A program made the position numbers and the translations under genes. 64,000 nucleotides of DNA from Schistosoma mansoni. Its lineage: Eukaryota; Platyhelminthes; Trematoda; Strigeidida; Schistosomatidae. How positions within the stretch are numbered: the stretch's first letter is position 1; the number at the start of each line of letters is the position of its first letter. The notes under the pieces were generated by a model. It was given only the letters and a program-made list of their open reading frames with translations. It was not told the DNA's origin and did no database searches. Below, one piece after another: positions 23,068-34,061 of the stretch. Where the stretch lies: the NCBI RefSeq assembly GCF_000237925.1, contig NC_031495.1:55036108-55100107 (forward strand). The letters run 5' to 3'.

Positions 23068-25200
23068 TTACTACAACAACACTGTACTATAAAATGCTTC
23101 TTCCTGTTTATGTATTCTCCAACATTATATTTTTCAAGCGGATAACGTCTTTATGATAGATGTCTGATCAAAATAATTGTTGTTTTGCGTGTTTTCAACT
23201 AATATACCCTCAATTTTTAAATTCTGTATCCGTTTTGCATCAACCTGATCATGTCTGTAAATTTCTGCTTAATACGTAGTTATTTTCAGAATATACACCA
23301 TTATTAGTAATCTTTGTAGAAAATTTATATTTTTTGTACGGGATCATTTGGGGGATCAGTAGAATGAAACATTTACCAAACGCTCTCTTATTCTCAATAG
23401 TCTTTTTAACTGTTGCCGGTTTGTGATGATAACCGGTTTCAAACTGTACAAATGTTTGCATGAAAACATTGGTGCTTTCTATAAATATGTAAAATGAACT
23501 TTTTGAAATGAAATAACTGACCAGTATTTCGTGATTTTCAACGGTTGTTAAACCAAATTTAATTCAAGATATAAACTGGAAAAATCATTTATAAATTTAG
23601 TATAGAAAATCAAGCAGTCAAAATTTGGAAAAAAGTAAATAATCCAATCAACAAAGTTGGAGAAATATGTATGTATGTATTCTTTTTCGGTTTAACAGTT
23701 AGAACTAATTGATTGAAAACCATGAACCTAGGTTGAGTACTAGTTTGAATACATCAGTAAAGAGTACTTGTAATCTTAAAGGGACCTGATGCTTGCAAAG
23801 TGGTTTGTATTCGCATCATCTTTCTTACTTTCTCAGTAGTCTATATAGCTGATTATTTGACCACAAAAATAAATTCAAGGTATAATATTAGTTCGTAGAC
23901 CCTATCACTATACTTATCATTTGGTTAAGAGTATATGTTTTGATATCTTCCAGGTACTGATATATTGCTGTTATAAACTCCATTATCCATATAAAATTTG
24001 AACTTTTGTTTAATCCAAATTAAAGACATAAAAGCAATCGCAACTTAATAAACATAAACATGGTGAATGAACGCTGAAGAAGACTCGCGGCTGAGGTGAG
24101 TGCTTTTATTGGTAATAAGTTCACAGAGCTGAATAGTTTACTTGAGTTGTAACTGTATTCTACACATTGTCAGTGTCTATTTCCTTTTCAGAACAATAAT
24201 GATAACTCCCCCAATTGAATCCTATGGTCTGGAGAACTCAACAACACCGGAAGACCTATAATGCATTTTAAACCTCCATCTATCGGTTTATAGTTCCGGT
24301 TACTAAATCGTTTTAAGTTAGAAATAATTTTTATCTGTTACTTTTAAGTGTACCGTATGTCAATTAACGTTTTCCCCTGCATCTCTCTCTTCTAAAGTAT
24401 CAAAAACAAACTTTCCTCCACATTTCCCTAAATAACAAAGTACCTCAGGGGTAAATGCAAGACTACTAACAATTAGACGTTCTAAACTAACGTCTGTTTA
24501 GGTGTTCCTACTAATAATGACATGAAACAAATGAACCGATATAATACAGTGTTAATACAATAATTTGACCTCTAACAAAGTCACATTTAAAGAAGGTCAC
24601 ACTTAAAGACAAAGAAATTCACAACTCCTAAAGAGGAGAATTGTATAGTAATAGATGACCTCAAAAGACAAGATAAATTAAAGACAAGGCATAATATAAC
24701 TAAATAACATTTTCATTTATCTCAACAACGATCATTATGATAACATGTCAAACGATAAATGAAATGAGTAATAGTCTGTGCCTTTTTAACAATAAAGAAA
24801 AATTAGTCAGTATACAAAATATGAAATTAAAATATATATTCAGTGAATTATTCAAGAAAACAGAGATCCGATGAAATCTTATTGTTATGTGAAGTCACTA
24901 AGTTACCAGAAGGTATAAAGAAGTGGGCGGAAAAAATGGGATTGCAGCTAGGTGTATGTCATTATCTATTTCCGACATATTTTTGACGCGTTCTATCAAA
25001 TTTATTATGAAAATAAAACATACGAATGTTCGTCCTGTTATTTCCTACAGATGATTAGTTTTTTTATCTTTGCTGTAGTTTGATGAGAGATACCTAGACA
25101 AGATGGAAAGATAATGTTTAAAGAAATTTTAGATATTATAAGTATACAATTTCTCGTAGATAATTGAAATATCTGCTAATTATCTTGTAAACCTAACAGT
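23068..25200. other. No gene recognised; mixed-composition segment at 24060-24530
   Basis: Mostly AT-rich. The part around 24060-24530 is less AT-rich ('gaagaagactcgcggctgag', 'ctggagaactcaacaacacc') and may be an old element remnant, but I could not match it to any family here. Confidence 0.35.
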
Positions 25201-25204
25201 TTAT

Positions 25205-25481
25205 TCATAAATTCTTTGCTGCTGCTTGAACATGCTTGAAAGTTAAATTTCGTGGTACTAAAAGGTCAACAAATGTAGAAAGATAGATATAGCTGATGAG
25301 TCCGAAGTAGAATAAGACGCTCATCTTGAATGCTACTGCAACACACACGATGAATATAGTGTGTTGTCCAAATCCTTTAAAATAATCAATTTGAGCAGGT
25401 CGGTCAGTTAATGATAATCTTTCTTTCATTGGCGTTTCGTTTTCTGTGTCGAATGGTTTCCTTGCCAAACTTATATTTTCT
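25205..25481 (-). CDS. Possible terminal exon of a small membrane protein, unrecognised
   Basis: The open frame after an acceptor-like 'gatctgaag' at 25482-25483 reads ENISLARKPFDTE…, then MKERLSLTDRPAQIDYF, and ends HVQAAAKNL with a TGA stop. An internal ATG gives a 74-residue reading. The middle contains one long or two short hydrophobic stretches (TIFIVCVAVAF and SVLFYFGLISYIYLSTF), which suggests membrane insertion. An AATAAA overlaps the region just after the stop. Composition and codon pattern look coding, but I cannot match a family, and no upstream exon was found. An LTR-like remnant lies 350 bp upstream on the same strand, so element origin is not excluded. Confidence 0.35.
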
Positions 25482-25834
25482 CTTCAGATCATACTAGCTC
25501 AGAGAACACAAAACTTTCAAAGGAATCCATATAAGCAGCGATTATTCCTAATCACTTAGAAGTCTCGTGAATCTTTCAAGATGTATAAATGAACTATAAT
25601 TATGCATAGAGATTATATATATTTACACTAGTTGTTTTAGATACTATAATTCTATCAATAAAGAAATTTGTAGTATTCTTACAAGTTAACACGGCAACCA
25701 AGGGAGACTATCAGTTATTTTCACTCGGACTAACTCGATAGAAACACGTTATGAATCGTAATCATTTCAAAGCGTCCTGAACATATAAATCTTATTAAAT
25801 AAATTATAATACATGAAGGTGCATACTACCATTG

Positions 25835-26115
25835 TAGTGAACAGAACACGACTGGGGACAATCGTATGTATTTAAGTCAAAATTACAGACTATCTCAGTA
25901 AATTCTGATAACAAAACAATGAACAGTTAATTTGCAAATTAACAACCAATAGTCTCAATCTTCACTGTTTCTTCTTTCATTCCATTGTTCGTGCATTTTC
26001 CTACCGATTGCGCTTCGTTTCAGTTCTTTCCTCATCGGTCTTCTGCCAAAATACATTCTATGTCTGACCAACACCATATACTACTTATATGGATATAAGT
26101 AGACCACACCACACC
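25835..26115 (-). mobile_element. LTR-like fossil, family B
   Basis: On the minus strand it starts 'tgtggtgtggtctacttata', continues through 'ataagtagtatatggtg' and ends with 'tgtactcaa…cattg' and 'gttctgttcactaca'. It is related to 9192-9442 and to the remnant at 34535-34806. Solo LTR-type outline, no internal region recognised. Confidence 0.45.
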
Positions 26116-26520
26116 ATGTTGTAATATTACGGACTAGATTTTCATACATTCAGAAATAGTATTAATCAGTTGGGATGCCAAATTATGGATGAAAACGTTC
26201 TCCTTCAGTGTGATTGGTATTTTTATACAAATCAAGGTAATCAAATTCTTTATTTATCTTGCGATATCATTGATTATCTTCCAAAATAAATAATAGCAGT
26301 CAACCAGCAATAAGTAATTTAATAAAGATTACCGTTTACTAATTACATTACTTAACTAAATTTAATAAGTAAATCATGAAGTAATTACCTTTTTCTGAGG
26401 GTCGTCACTTTGGTTTGAAAATGTTACTTCATACCCTCTTAAAATATTACAACGATAATAAGAAAGACCTACCTGTAAATTATTAACCTATTTTAAAGAA
26501 TAGTAGTATAATGATGTAAA
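26116..26520. other. No feature recognised
   Basis: AT-rich DNA. Confidence 0.45.
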
Positions 26521-26524
26521 GTAA

Positions 26525-26990
26525 CAATTCCATTTATTTATTTGAACACATAAATATTGGTACAAAGGGAAACCAGATATATATGAGCCACACAAATCTC
26601 ATTTGATTTGTGTGACGGCTGGAGCCTTTGAACTAAAGGTCTGATCCAAAAGACAGTGGAGCATAGTAAAGAGATGCAGTCCCATGGTAACCGCTGACCA
26701 ACGACTGATTCACACGCCATTTGTTACCTCAGGATACTGGAACCCATGTGCACCATTGGTTTGGAATGAGGGTTTTCCAACTCCCCTAGGTGAGCTTTCC
26801 GTGTCCACCAACCCGGTTAAAGCGCCGAACATTCGCTTTTTGTCCTCTCGACTTCATAAACAACACCGGTGCCACGAGAAGGCAATGAGTAGGACTTCCC
26901 TGGTAGAGGCTATATACGCGTGGCCATGTGAGAGCATTTGGAGAGGGAGAGCGGACTCTCCCCACTCTTGGCCGTATCAGGGAATTCGGG
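26525..26990 (-). repeat. R480 interspersed repeat, copy 1
   Basis: Read on the minus strand it begins 'cctgatacggccaagagtgg', passes 'cgcgtatatagcctctacca' and 'ggtggacacggaaagctcac', and ends 'ccaatatttatgtgttcaaa' plus 'taaataaa', resembling a polyadenylation signal. It is about 460 bp and much more GC-rich than its surroundings. The opposite strand carries an open frame ([19 protein letters not shown]…) nearly identical to the one in copy 2. A middle section present in copies 2 and 3 is missing. I know no family name for it. Confidence 0.75.
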
Positions 26991-27749
26991 GCGATGAAAA
27001 GCGCAGATTATAAAAAGTAAAAAACTGATATGTCGATACCTACCTAGTAAAACTCAGTGATAGAATTATGACGTCTCAGCATTTTAAAAACGAAAATCAA
27101 TTTTCTTTTTATTCTAAGTTGATATTTCGTGTTTAGTGAGGTTTTGGAAGTTAAAAGAAAGTAACAACAAACATTGTCCAGATGAAAATTCCACTATAAA
27201 CAATTTTCTGATGATTAATAATCTTTTACTCAGTTTATTTTATGATTATAACTAACAAAAACACTTTAGTTATTCCATATAAAAACAAACATTAATTAAA
27301 ACATCTGAACAATGAAATTCATACCTCATAGTAAAACAACATTTAAAACATTAATATTGTAATATTCCCTAACCACTTTTCATGTAAAAAGCCTATCAGC
27401 AAAATCTATTATAAACCATATGACTATGGGAATAAGTCTCATCAACGATTTAACATATAATACTTAATTCTATTTCCCAGTTGGTGACTAAATCATATTT
27501 AATTATTACGTATAAAGATCTATTATATCGAGTAAAGAAATTTACTTACAAATTGACTTCATTTCCATAAACTGTACAACTATATTTACGTGAAATAATT
27601 ACTATATGGTGACAAATTTATTTGTTTACTAATATGTATGTTTACAGTAATAGATTAAATTCACAGCTTGTAATTAATGTTAATAAAGAAAAGAAATTAA
27701 CAAATGATTCATTAAACCGATTATTAAAAAAGAAACTAGTGTAAAGTGA
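26991..27749. other. No feature recognised
   Basis: AT-rich DNA. Confidence 0.45.
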
Positions 27750-28060
27750 TGATGATGAGATAGGAACTCACTGAAGAAAATTGGTGAACGGTTGTCCAAA
27801 CTTCATGGATTTGTTGAAGTTAGACATAAACACCATAGGATGCCAGCTCAGTGGCCTAGAGGTTAAGTGCTCTGGCGCGAGACTGGTAGGTCCTGGGTTT
27901 GAATCTCACGAGGCGGGATCGTGGATGCGCACTGCTTAGGAGTCCCATAATAGGACGAAACGGCCGTTCAGTACTTCCAGGTTTTCGATGGTGGTCTAGC
28001 TTCAATTGACTAATGCTTTCAACCATGAAAATACTGAAATCTCCACAAAACCCCTTCTGA
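27750..28060 (+). repeat. SINE-H2 copy with complete 3' terminus
   Basis: It holds the 5' segment 'gagataggaactcactgaag', box A-like 'ggcctagaggttaagtgc', box B-like 'gggtttgaatctcacg', a hammerhead and the terminus 'ctccacaaaaccccttctga'. At 27929-27973 the hammerhead core reads CUUAGGA (G5 changed), so it should be inactive. The terminus runs straight into a Penelope-like ORF end at 28061. Confidence 0.75.
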
Positions 28061-28279
28061 TTAGAATCAAACGATCCGATAAGTGTAGAGGATGAACATC
28101 CATCATCCTCTATTGCCAAACACACAATCGAAATAGGTCATAAGATTGATCTTAACTCGGCTTTTGTGGTGTTGTATAAAAGTGTTAAAGGGCGTATTGA
28201 AGCCTTAGCCATACGAAAATTCAAACCCCCCTTGTGTATTCAAAAACAGTCTGTTCTCACCTTAAACCTAACCTGGTAA
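28061..28279 (+). mobile_element. Penelope-like element, C-terminal GIY-YIG endonuclease end
   Basis: A single open frame of about 72 codons reads …SSSIAKHTIEIGHKIDLNSA, FVVLYKS, then RIEALAIRKFKPPLCIQK and stops after LTLNLTW. This matches what I know of the C-terminus of Penelope-like retroelements: a SxAKHxxxxGHxID block, the catalytic glutamate in an IEALAI-type motif, the KPPLCVQK block, and an ending near LSLPW-stop. The reverse transcriptase and the front of the endonuclease are absent, so this is a truncated fragment. About 180 bp of AT-rich sequence after the stop may be its 3' untranslated part. Confidence 0.6.
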
Positions 28280-28459
28280 TATTAACTTATTAGCCAGAGT
28301 GATAAGGGGTCAAATTGTTTTCACATTATCATTAGTATTATTATTATGCTTGTCTACTCTTACTCCCCATTTCCAGTCTACTTGACCTTTTATTTTTATA
28401 TATAAATGTTCTTAACAAGTATATGTGTGATCAGATTGTTCGAAATGTATTGCGCTAAT

Positions 28460-28505
28460 ATATCACATAGTTATAGAAGGGGTTTTGTGGAGATATCACA
28501 TAGTT
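28460..28505 (-). repeat. 20-bp SINE-H2 micro-insertion with 13-bp target duplication
   Basis: The word 'atatcacatagtt' occurs at 28460-28472 and 28493-28505. Between them lie only 20 bases, 'atagaaggggttttgtggag', which is the reverse complement of the SINE-H2 3' terminus. It looks like an insertion cut off almost immediately after reverse transcription began. Confidence 0.7.
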
Positions 28506-30411
28506 CTGATAATCTTCGTGTTTTTATTACACTATCGAAATTGATCAAAGGGACTAATTGCTTCAAAATATGAATAATTAATTGAGGGGAAACTAATAGT
28601 TGGTATACGCAATATACACAGGAGACATAAATTCAGAAGGAAATGCGGGATATGATATACTATAAAAATAGTTTACCATTGCTATACACACATATTTTGC
28701 TCCCTGAATAAAAGAGACAAGTGTAATTGGTTCTTCGTATTAGGTTTTATTTAACGAATAATATCAAAGAAAGGATCGGCTGTTTTATCATTATGATTAA
28801 CTGTATGTTACAAAATAAATGTTTTCATAGTTCTACGCTCCTCACCAAGTTAAGCTAGAAGGTGCTGTCTGATGAATTTGTACAGTCTATGTAGTTAGTT
28901 TTACAGGTGGATAAAGTACATACAGATTAAATTTGATGATTTAGACAATCCACCCTTAATTCAGAATGAGGAAATTTAGTATTCAAAATTTAATAATCAG
29001 CCTTCATATATCCTATTTCTTTTGAATGTTAGGGTTTAGCCTTACAGTTTTTTTAAAATTAAAATATTGGATTCCCTTAAAAATTTCTCGAAAGATCCAA
29101 AATTTTCACTTATCTTTGAACTTGTTTTTCTAAATAATACTAAACATATTATTCAGAAACGGAAACGTAACACCGTCCAAACTTTCTATAAATGTTCAGT
29201 ACATTCAATGGATTCGTTTTTAAAGTAATTATTTTCAGTACACAGTTTGAAAATTTGGTGAATGGTAAGTTCTAGTAAAGACTAGGATTATGGTTCACTT
29301 TTTATCTATCCTTCTTATCATCTTAAAATCGAAATAAATCCAATTTCAGAACTTTTTACATCATGAAAAATGGTTATATTTTGTTTTACTATAAAATAGG
29401 TTTGTATATTTGAATGGATGTATATTTTGAGCTAAGACTGACATTATCTTCAATGTCGTGGAACCAAGAAATATTTCTTTAATATTTGAATTAAAACAGA
29501 TTTAACTTAAGAGAACTTACGAATTTCAAACGATCTGACAAGGGTGCACAAAACACAAGCTGTGGTAATTCAAAAATGATCATCAATTAACGAAATGAAA
29601 GTTTCGAGTGTTATACAAGAGTGTTACACTGTTGCAAATTGTATGTTTTTAAAATTTGCTACTTAGTTTAGTATATTAAAACTGTGATAAACACTACAAA
29701 TTGAAGACTACGTCTCTGAGTGAAGTTGTTCACTTAGCTTTTATTTACCAAAATTAAGATTTCTTTACCCACTAGTACCACTTGCATTTTATCACGAAGA
29801 AAACTGAAGGATTGTAGTAGTTCAGAGTTATTAATATGACAATTAGCTGATATGAGACTCTAGTTATCTGTTAATTGCCTTACTTTCCATGTAATTATTT
29901 CCGTGATGTTTTTATGTTAACTTACTTAAGGATACAGATCAAACTACTAACAAACTACTACTTCCAATTGCCTAACGACAGAACTAAATATAATTTTCTT
30001 TTCTTAACGGAACCGAAAAGTTATTTAGTTGACTGAAATTCCATTTATTAATTTTTCTGTTTGAAAAATAAAGATAAATGATACAAAAATGGAAGCACTT
30101 TAAAAATAAGGCAAAAATGAATGTGTGAAGAAATCAATATTTTGCAGTGAACAATAAAAGAAATAAACCAGAATGTATTACTCTTTTAAGTAGTAGATGT
30201 TATGTTTCATGCAATTAGTCCCCTTTATTAATTTAAATAAAGCCAAAACAAATATTGATGCAGAATAATATGAATAAATTCTATTTCGTGGTTTCTCATC
30301 AGCTGATTACAACCAAATATGTATTGGAATTTTAGCATTGAGATAATAAATAGTGTGGAACAATTGACATAAGTGAATCTAAAAGATCGAAATGACAAAA
30401 GGTTATCAACG

Positions 30412-30442
<31 letters not shown>

Positions 30443-32062
30443 AAAAAGGTCAAAGGTTATTAGGTGTTAGAATCAAAGAAGCATAAAGGATGGGTGGTGT
30501 AATAGTTGAGTGGAGTTCAGAGACAGATAAGATCAAATGTGTGATAATTTTAGAGGTGATGAAGGATTCATGGAATTAAAAATAAATAGGATTGTCGATG
30601 TTAACTAGTTTTTGATGAATTCAATAATTAGAATAAAATCATTACATACTCGCAAGTTCAATTTTACTAGACATAGGTAAGATAGATAAGATGTATGTTC
30701 CACTGAAACTTTAGGTTTTTGATATTGTATGGTTCTCTAAACTCACTGATTTGATTGTGAAGCCTTTAACACTATTCTCAACATCAACAGTGCCCTTGTC
30801 AAAATGAAGCAAGCTTTTTAAAGTTGCTTTCAATATGTTAGATCAATCTGTTCTGATGATTAAGGTGATTGTCTTTGAAGTTTTCATGTATCTAAGTACT
30901 ACGTTTGACCGTCTTATTCATCCAACCTGATTGACCTTCTTTACATAAAGTAATAGATTAGATATATGTCAATATATTTATCGACTGTAGATTGATCGAG
31001 ATACCATAGTAATAGTTCTTCAGGACTTTAAAAATTCCTTGATCTAGAATTTTGATGCTTTCTTAGGTGAAAACATACCCATTATTTGTCTGTTTGCATT
31101 GACATGTGACGTAAATATTTACTTATCTGCATATATTTTGCTGTCGTTTGGAAGAATGACAGGTTCACCCAAAAAGGTACTAACACTGTACAACGTAACA
31201 TAACAAAATTTGGCAACAATGAATAATCAAGTTACGCTAATACAACTGCAAAAAATCTTAGACTGAGAATACAAGATTTTGGGCAGTGTAAAAAAAACAT
31301 GCAAATGAAGCGAAAACTGACTATTAGTCATGTTAATTATGACTAGTAGTTTTGGCATAAGTAATTATTTTTAACATCGTCATTCAACCAACCGAAACAA
31401 ATATCTAATACTATAAAACCACGATACTGTGAAGCCCAGTCAAATTAGGAGAAAAAACACATTCATTTCACTATTTATTGACATTTATGAATAATTAAGG
31501 ATGTATGTTTGTCATAGGGCGGTATCTATTAGATAACATGTTGAAAAATAGTTACATCTACCTACGTTTGCACACAACTTCAAATTTAAAATATGTAGCC
31601 CAAATTCGAGTACATAACCTTGTACTTCGTAAACAACAAGCTTCAATAGACAAATGGATACCTTTTCATAATAGACAACGATGCTTAAGGAAGCTGCTTG
31701 ATCTAACATAAAAAATCATATTTGTAATGTAACCTACAAAAACCCACCATTCAGATCATTATTTTTCTGCCAAATTATTTCAGAGATATCACTTCAACCA
31801 ACTGAATCAAATCACATAACTATTCAGCATTCTACAGATAAGTACAAACAATTTATCCATTAAGAGAAATATTTTAAAAATGACAATCAATCAAGTGGAA
31901 ACAGTTAATATAATTTGACAATGGAAAAATAGTGTGACATTTGAAAAAAATCATTGATATAATAAATCGTTTTTACGAAAATAGGGAATAGTTTTCATGA
32001 ATGAAAGAAATGTCGAAAAGTTTATTTTTGCGTCAACAATAAGATTATATATATATATATAT
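28506..32062. other. No gene recognised
   Basis: About 3.5 kb of AT-rich DNA. It includes a (TA)n run at 30412-30439. A 68-codon ORF at 31505-31711 (+) overlaps another on the opposite strand; neither has a domain or splice context. Confidence 0.45.
30412..30439. repeat. (TA)n microsatellite
   Basis: Uninterrupted TA repeats of about 28 bp. Confidence 0.85.
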
Positions 32063-32272
32063 TCTTCCTATCGGTTAAGTGCTCTGGCGCGAGATTGGTA
32101 GGTTCTGGGTTCGAATCTTACGAGGCGAGGTCGTGGACGCGCACTGCTGAGGAGTCCCATAATAAAACGAAACGGCCTTCCAGTGTTTCCAGGTTTTCCT
32201 TGGTGGTCTAGCTTCAATTGACTTATGCTTTCAACTATGCAAATACTAAATCTCCACAAAAACCCCTTCTGA
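32063..32272 (+). repeat. SINE-H2 copy, 5'-truncated
   Basis: It starts inside box A ('cggttaagtgctctggcgcg'), has box B 'gggttcgaatctt', a hammerhead at 32141-32186 and the complete terminus 'ctccacaaaaaccccttctg'. The core CUGAGGA and GAAA are present, but stem II (GUCC…AAAC) is weak and the cleavage triplet is UUC. Confidence 0.75.
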
Positions 32273-33119
32273 TAAAATTAGTTTTTCAGAAGAAAATTAA
32301 ATTGCATATAACTAATTTTATTTACGGAGTTATTTTGAGGAACAGAAGAAATGAAAATGTTAAGTATCACTGTAACTGATAAATATTATCTTAAACCATG
32401 AAATGAACAGAAACTGTAAAATAGAAAGTATATTTCAGGAAAAAATAACCTATTTGCAATAAAAATGTATCTATCGTGCCTTTTTTCGAAAATTATTATT
32501 ACATCCTGGTTGAAAAGATAATCATAGTGCAGGTAAGCTACCTCCATATTTCAATAGTTTATTAAAAATACTTAAAAAATGACTTGAAGTAAATTGATCG
32601 GACAATACGGATAACAAGTAACAAACAGTTATGTTATTCAGTCGACTGATTTTCGTATTCTTTGTTGTAAAATTTAAAATCTTGTCATATAGCATCGTTC
32701 ATATTCACTCAGTTGGGTATTTTATTTACTTATAATGATATACATGCTGAACAGCTGATTAGAAAATAAGTTTTTTTGTTTGATAAGAAAACACATGCTG
32801 AGTTAAGTGCAAAGATGCGTATTAACTTTATATAAAAAAGGATACATTCATAAAGGTTGACAAAACATTTTTATGGAGAAAAAGAATGTATGAAACGAAC
32901 TGTTATCAGCAGGCTTATGATAAATCAATGAGTCCAAAAAAAGGTAGAATTGATAAAGTTATTTCATCCTACTGTTAAAACTTTTAACAGTTTACAATGA
33001 TTTTCTTAAAATTACGGTATATATGTCCATATATGCCTGATTTTATGTGTTATTGAACTGATTTAAAACGATTACAGTCATAAAATCTAGTAATAGGGAT
33101 GTAATTCTTTCTATTGATG
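32273..33119. other. No feature recognised
   Basis: AT-rich DNA. Confidence 0.45.
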
Positions 33120-33300
33120 GTGTTAAGAACTGTAGGTGATCAGTCACTTTTGGCGTATGTATATCGTGATTGTTTTCTAGATATTGTTGTCAGTTACGAG
33201 GGATTTTTTTAAAGTGTGAATATCAACACTGCGACGTAGATAAATCCACTTGGTGAGTCCCGGACAAGACGAAACGCTCGTTCACGATTTCAGTGCTACC
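33120..33300 (+). repeat. Degenerate Smα-like SINE
   Basis: A head-like 'gtgatcagtcacttttggcg' is followed by 'gtgaatatcaacactgcgac' and an eroded hammerhead region 'ggtgagtcccggacaagacg' then 'aaacgctcgttcacg…tttcagtgctacc'. The first core half reads UUGGUGA rather than CUGANGA. Confidence 0.55.
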
Positions 33301-33795
33301 CAATATTCAGCTTTCCCTCAAAATTACTGTCGTTTTTTAATAAATGATATAGGATTTTGTGTTCGTTTGCACTAGTCAAGAAAGTACAGCAGTCATTTCC
33401 GGAGATTCGAGCGCGTACCAATAAGATTTGATGTAGTTTCATTGACACTCTGACCAGGAGCTTATGCTTCACTAGGGGTGACAACCTCAAGAGCACACTA
33501 TACAACGTACGATTATTTCACTAAATGCATTTAAAATCGATTCGACCATGAATATATATCACTGTAAGTTAAAATATACTTGCCTTTTGTTCGATAATCA
33601 GAAAAACTGATTGATAAATTTAAAATGAGAATTTGACACTAAATATATCTGATGTCGTAGAAACAATTAAAAGTAATCAATCAATGCTAATGGTGTTTTT
33701 CACAATTAATCAATTGAATAATCCATTTTCTCATTAATACTACTATTACTACCGCAAATATTGAAAATAACACTATACTATGACTACTATAGCTA
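33301..33795. other. No gene recognised; beyond the 3' end of the Nudix gene
   Basis: AT-rich DNA. A 69-codon minus-strand ORF at 33296-33505 overlaps the SINE end and has no domain. Confidence 0.4.
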
Positions 33796-33801
33796 TTTAT
33801 T
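33796..33801 (-). promoter_or_regulatory. Candidate polyadenylation signal AATAAA of the Nudix gene
   Basis: A canonical AATAAA on the minus strand, about 100 nt beyond the TGA stop at 33903-33905, consistent with a short 3' untranslated region. Confidence 0.5.
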
Positions 33802-33902
33802 TCAATTAAGTCAGTCAAAAAAAGAAGAAGAATGACAAAACAAATTTATCAAAATAAGTTTTATCTAAATTTACTCCAATTTAAAATATAAAATTATTTT
33901 CA

Positions 33903-34061
33903 TCAAATGGGATAGTGTAATATTTTCTTGAGTATCGAAGGGGATAGAACAGATTCATTATCATACAATGATGAACTCATCCATAATCTCAAATTATGAT
34001 CATTCTTATCTAAATCCAACTGATCAATAATTCGTTGAAGATTGGATAGTTTACAATTGTT
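33903..34061 (-). CDS. NUDT1: NUDT1-like exon 4 (proposed C-terminal exon)
   Basis: 52 codons and a TGA. A strong acceptor (tttgtttgtttttcag) is followed in matching phase by [29 protein letters not shown] and KKILHYPI. A polyadenylation signal lies about 100 nt downstream. No homology to MTH1 is expected here. Assignment rests on strand, phase and order; it could belong to another gene, and the NCKL…LRLWM pattern faintly recalls dynein heavy chains. Confidence 0.5.
   Translation of the reverse strand, partial: NNCKLSNLQRIIDQLDLDKNDHNLRLWMSSSLYDNESVLSPSILKKILHYPI

Noticed and set aside
31505-31711. Overlapping ORFs on both strands (65-68 codons)
   Set aside because: Neither strand has a domain or splice context; mutual shadows.
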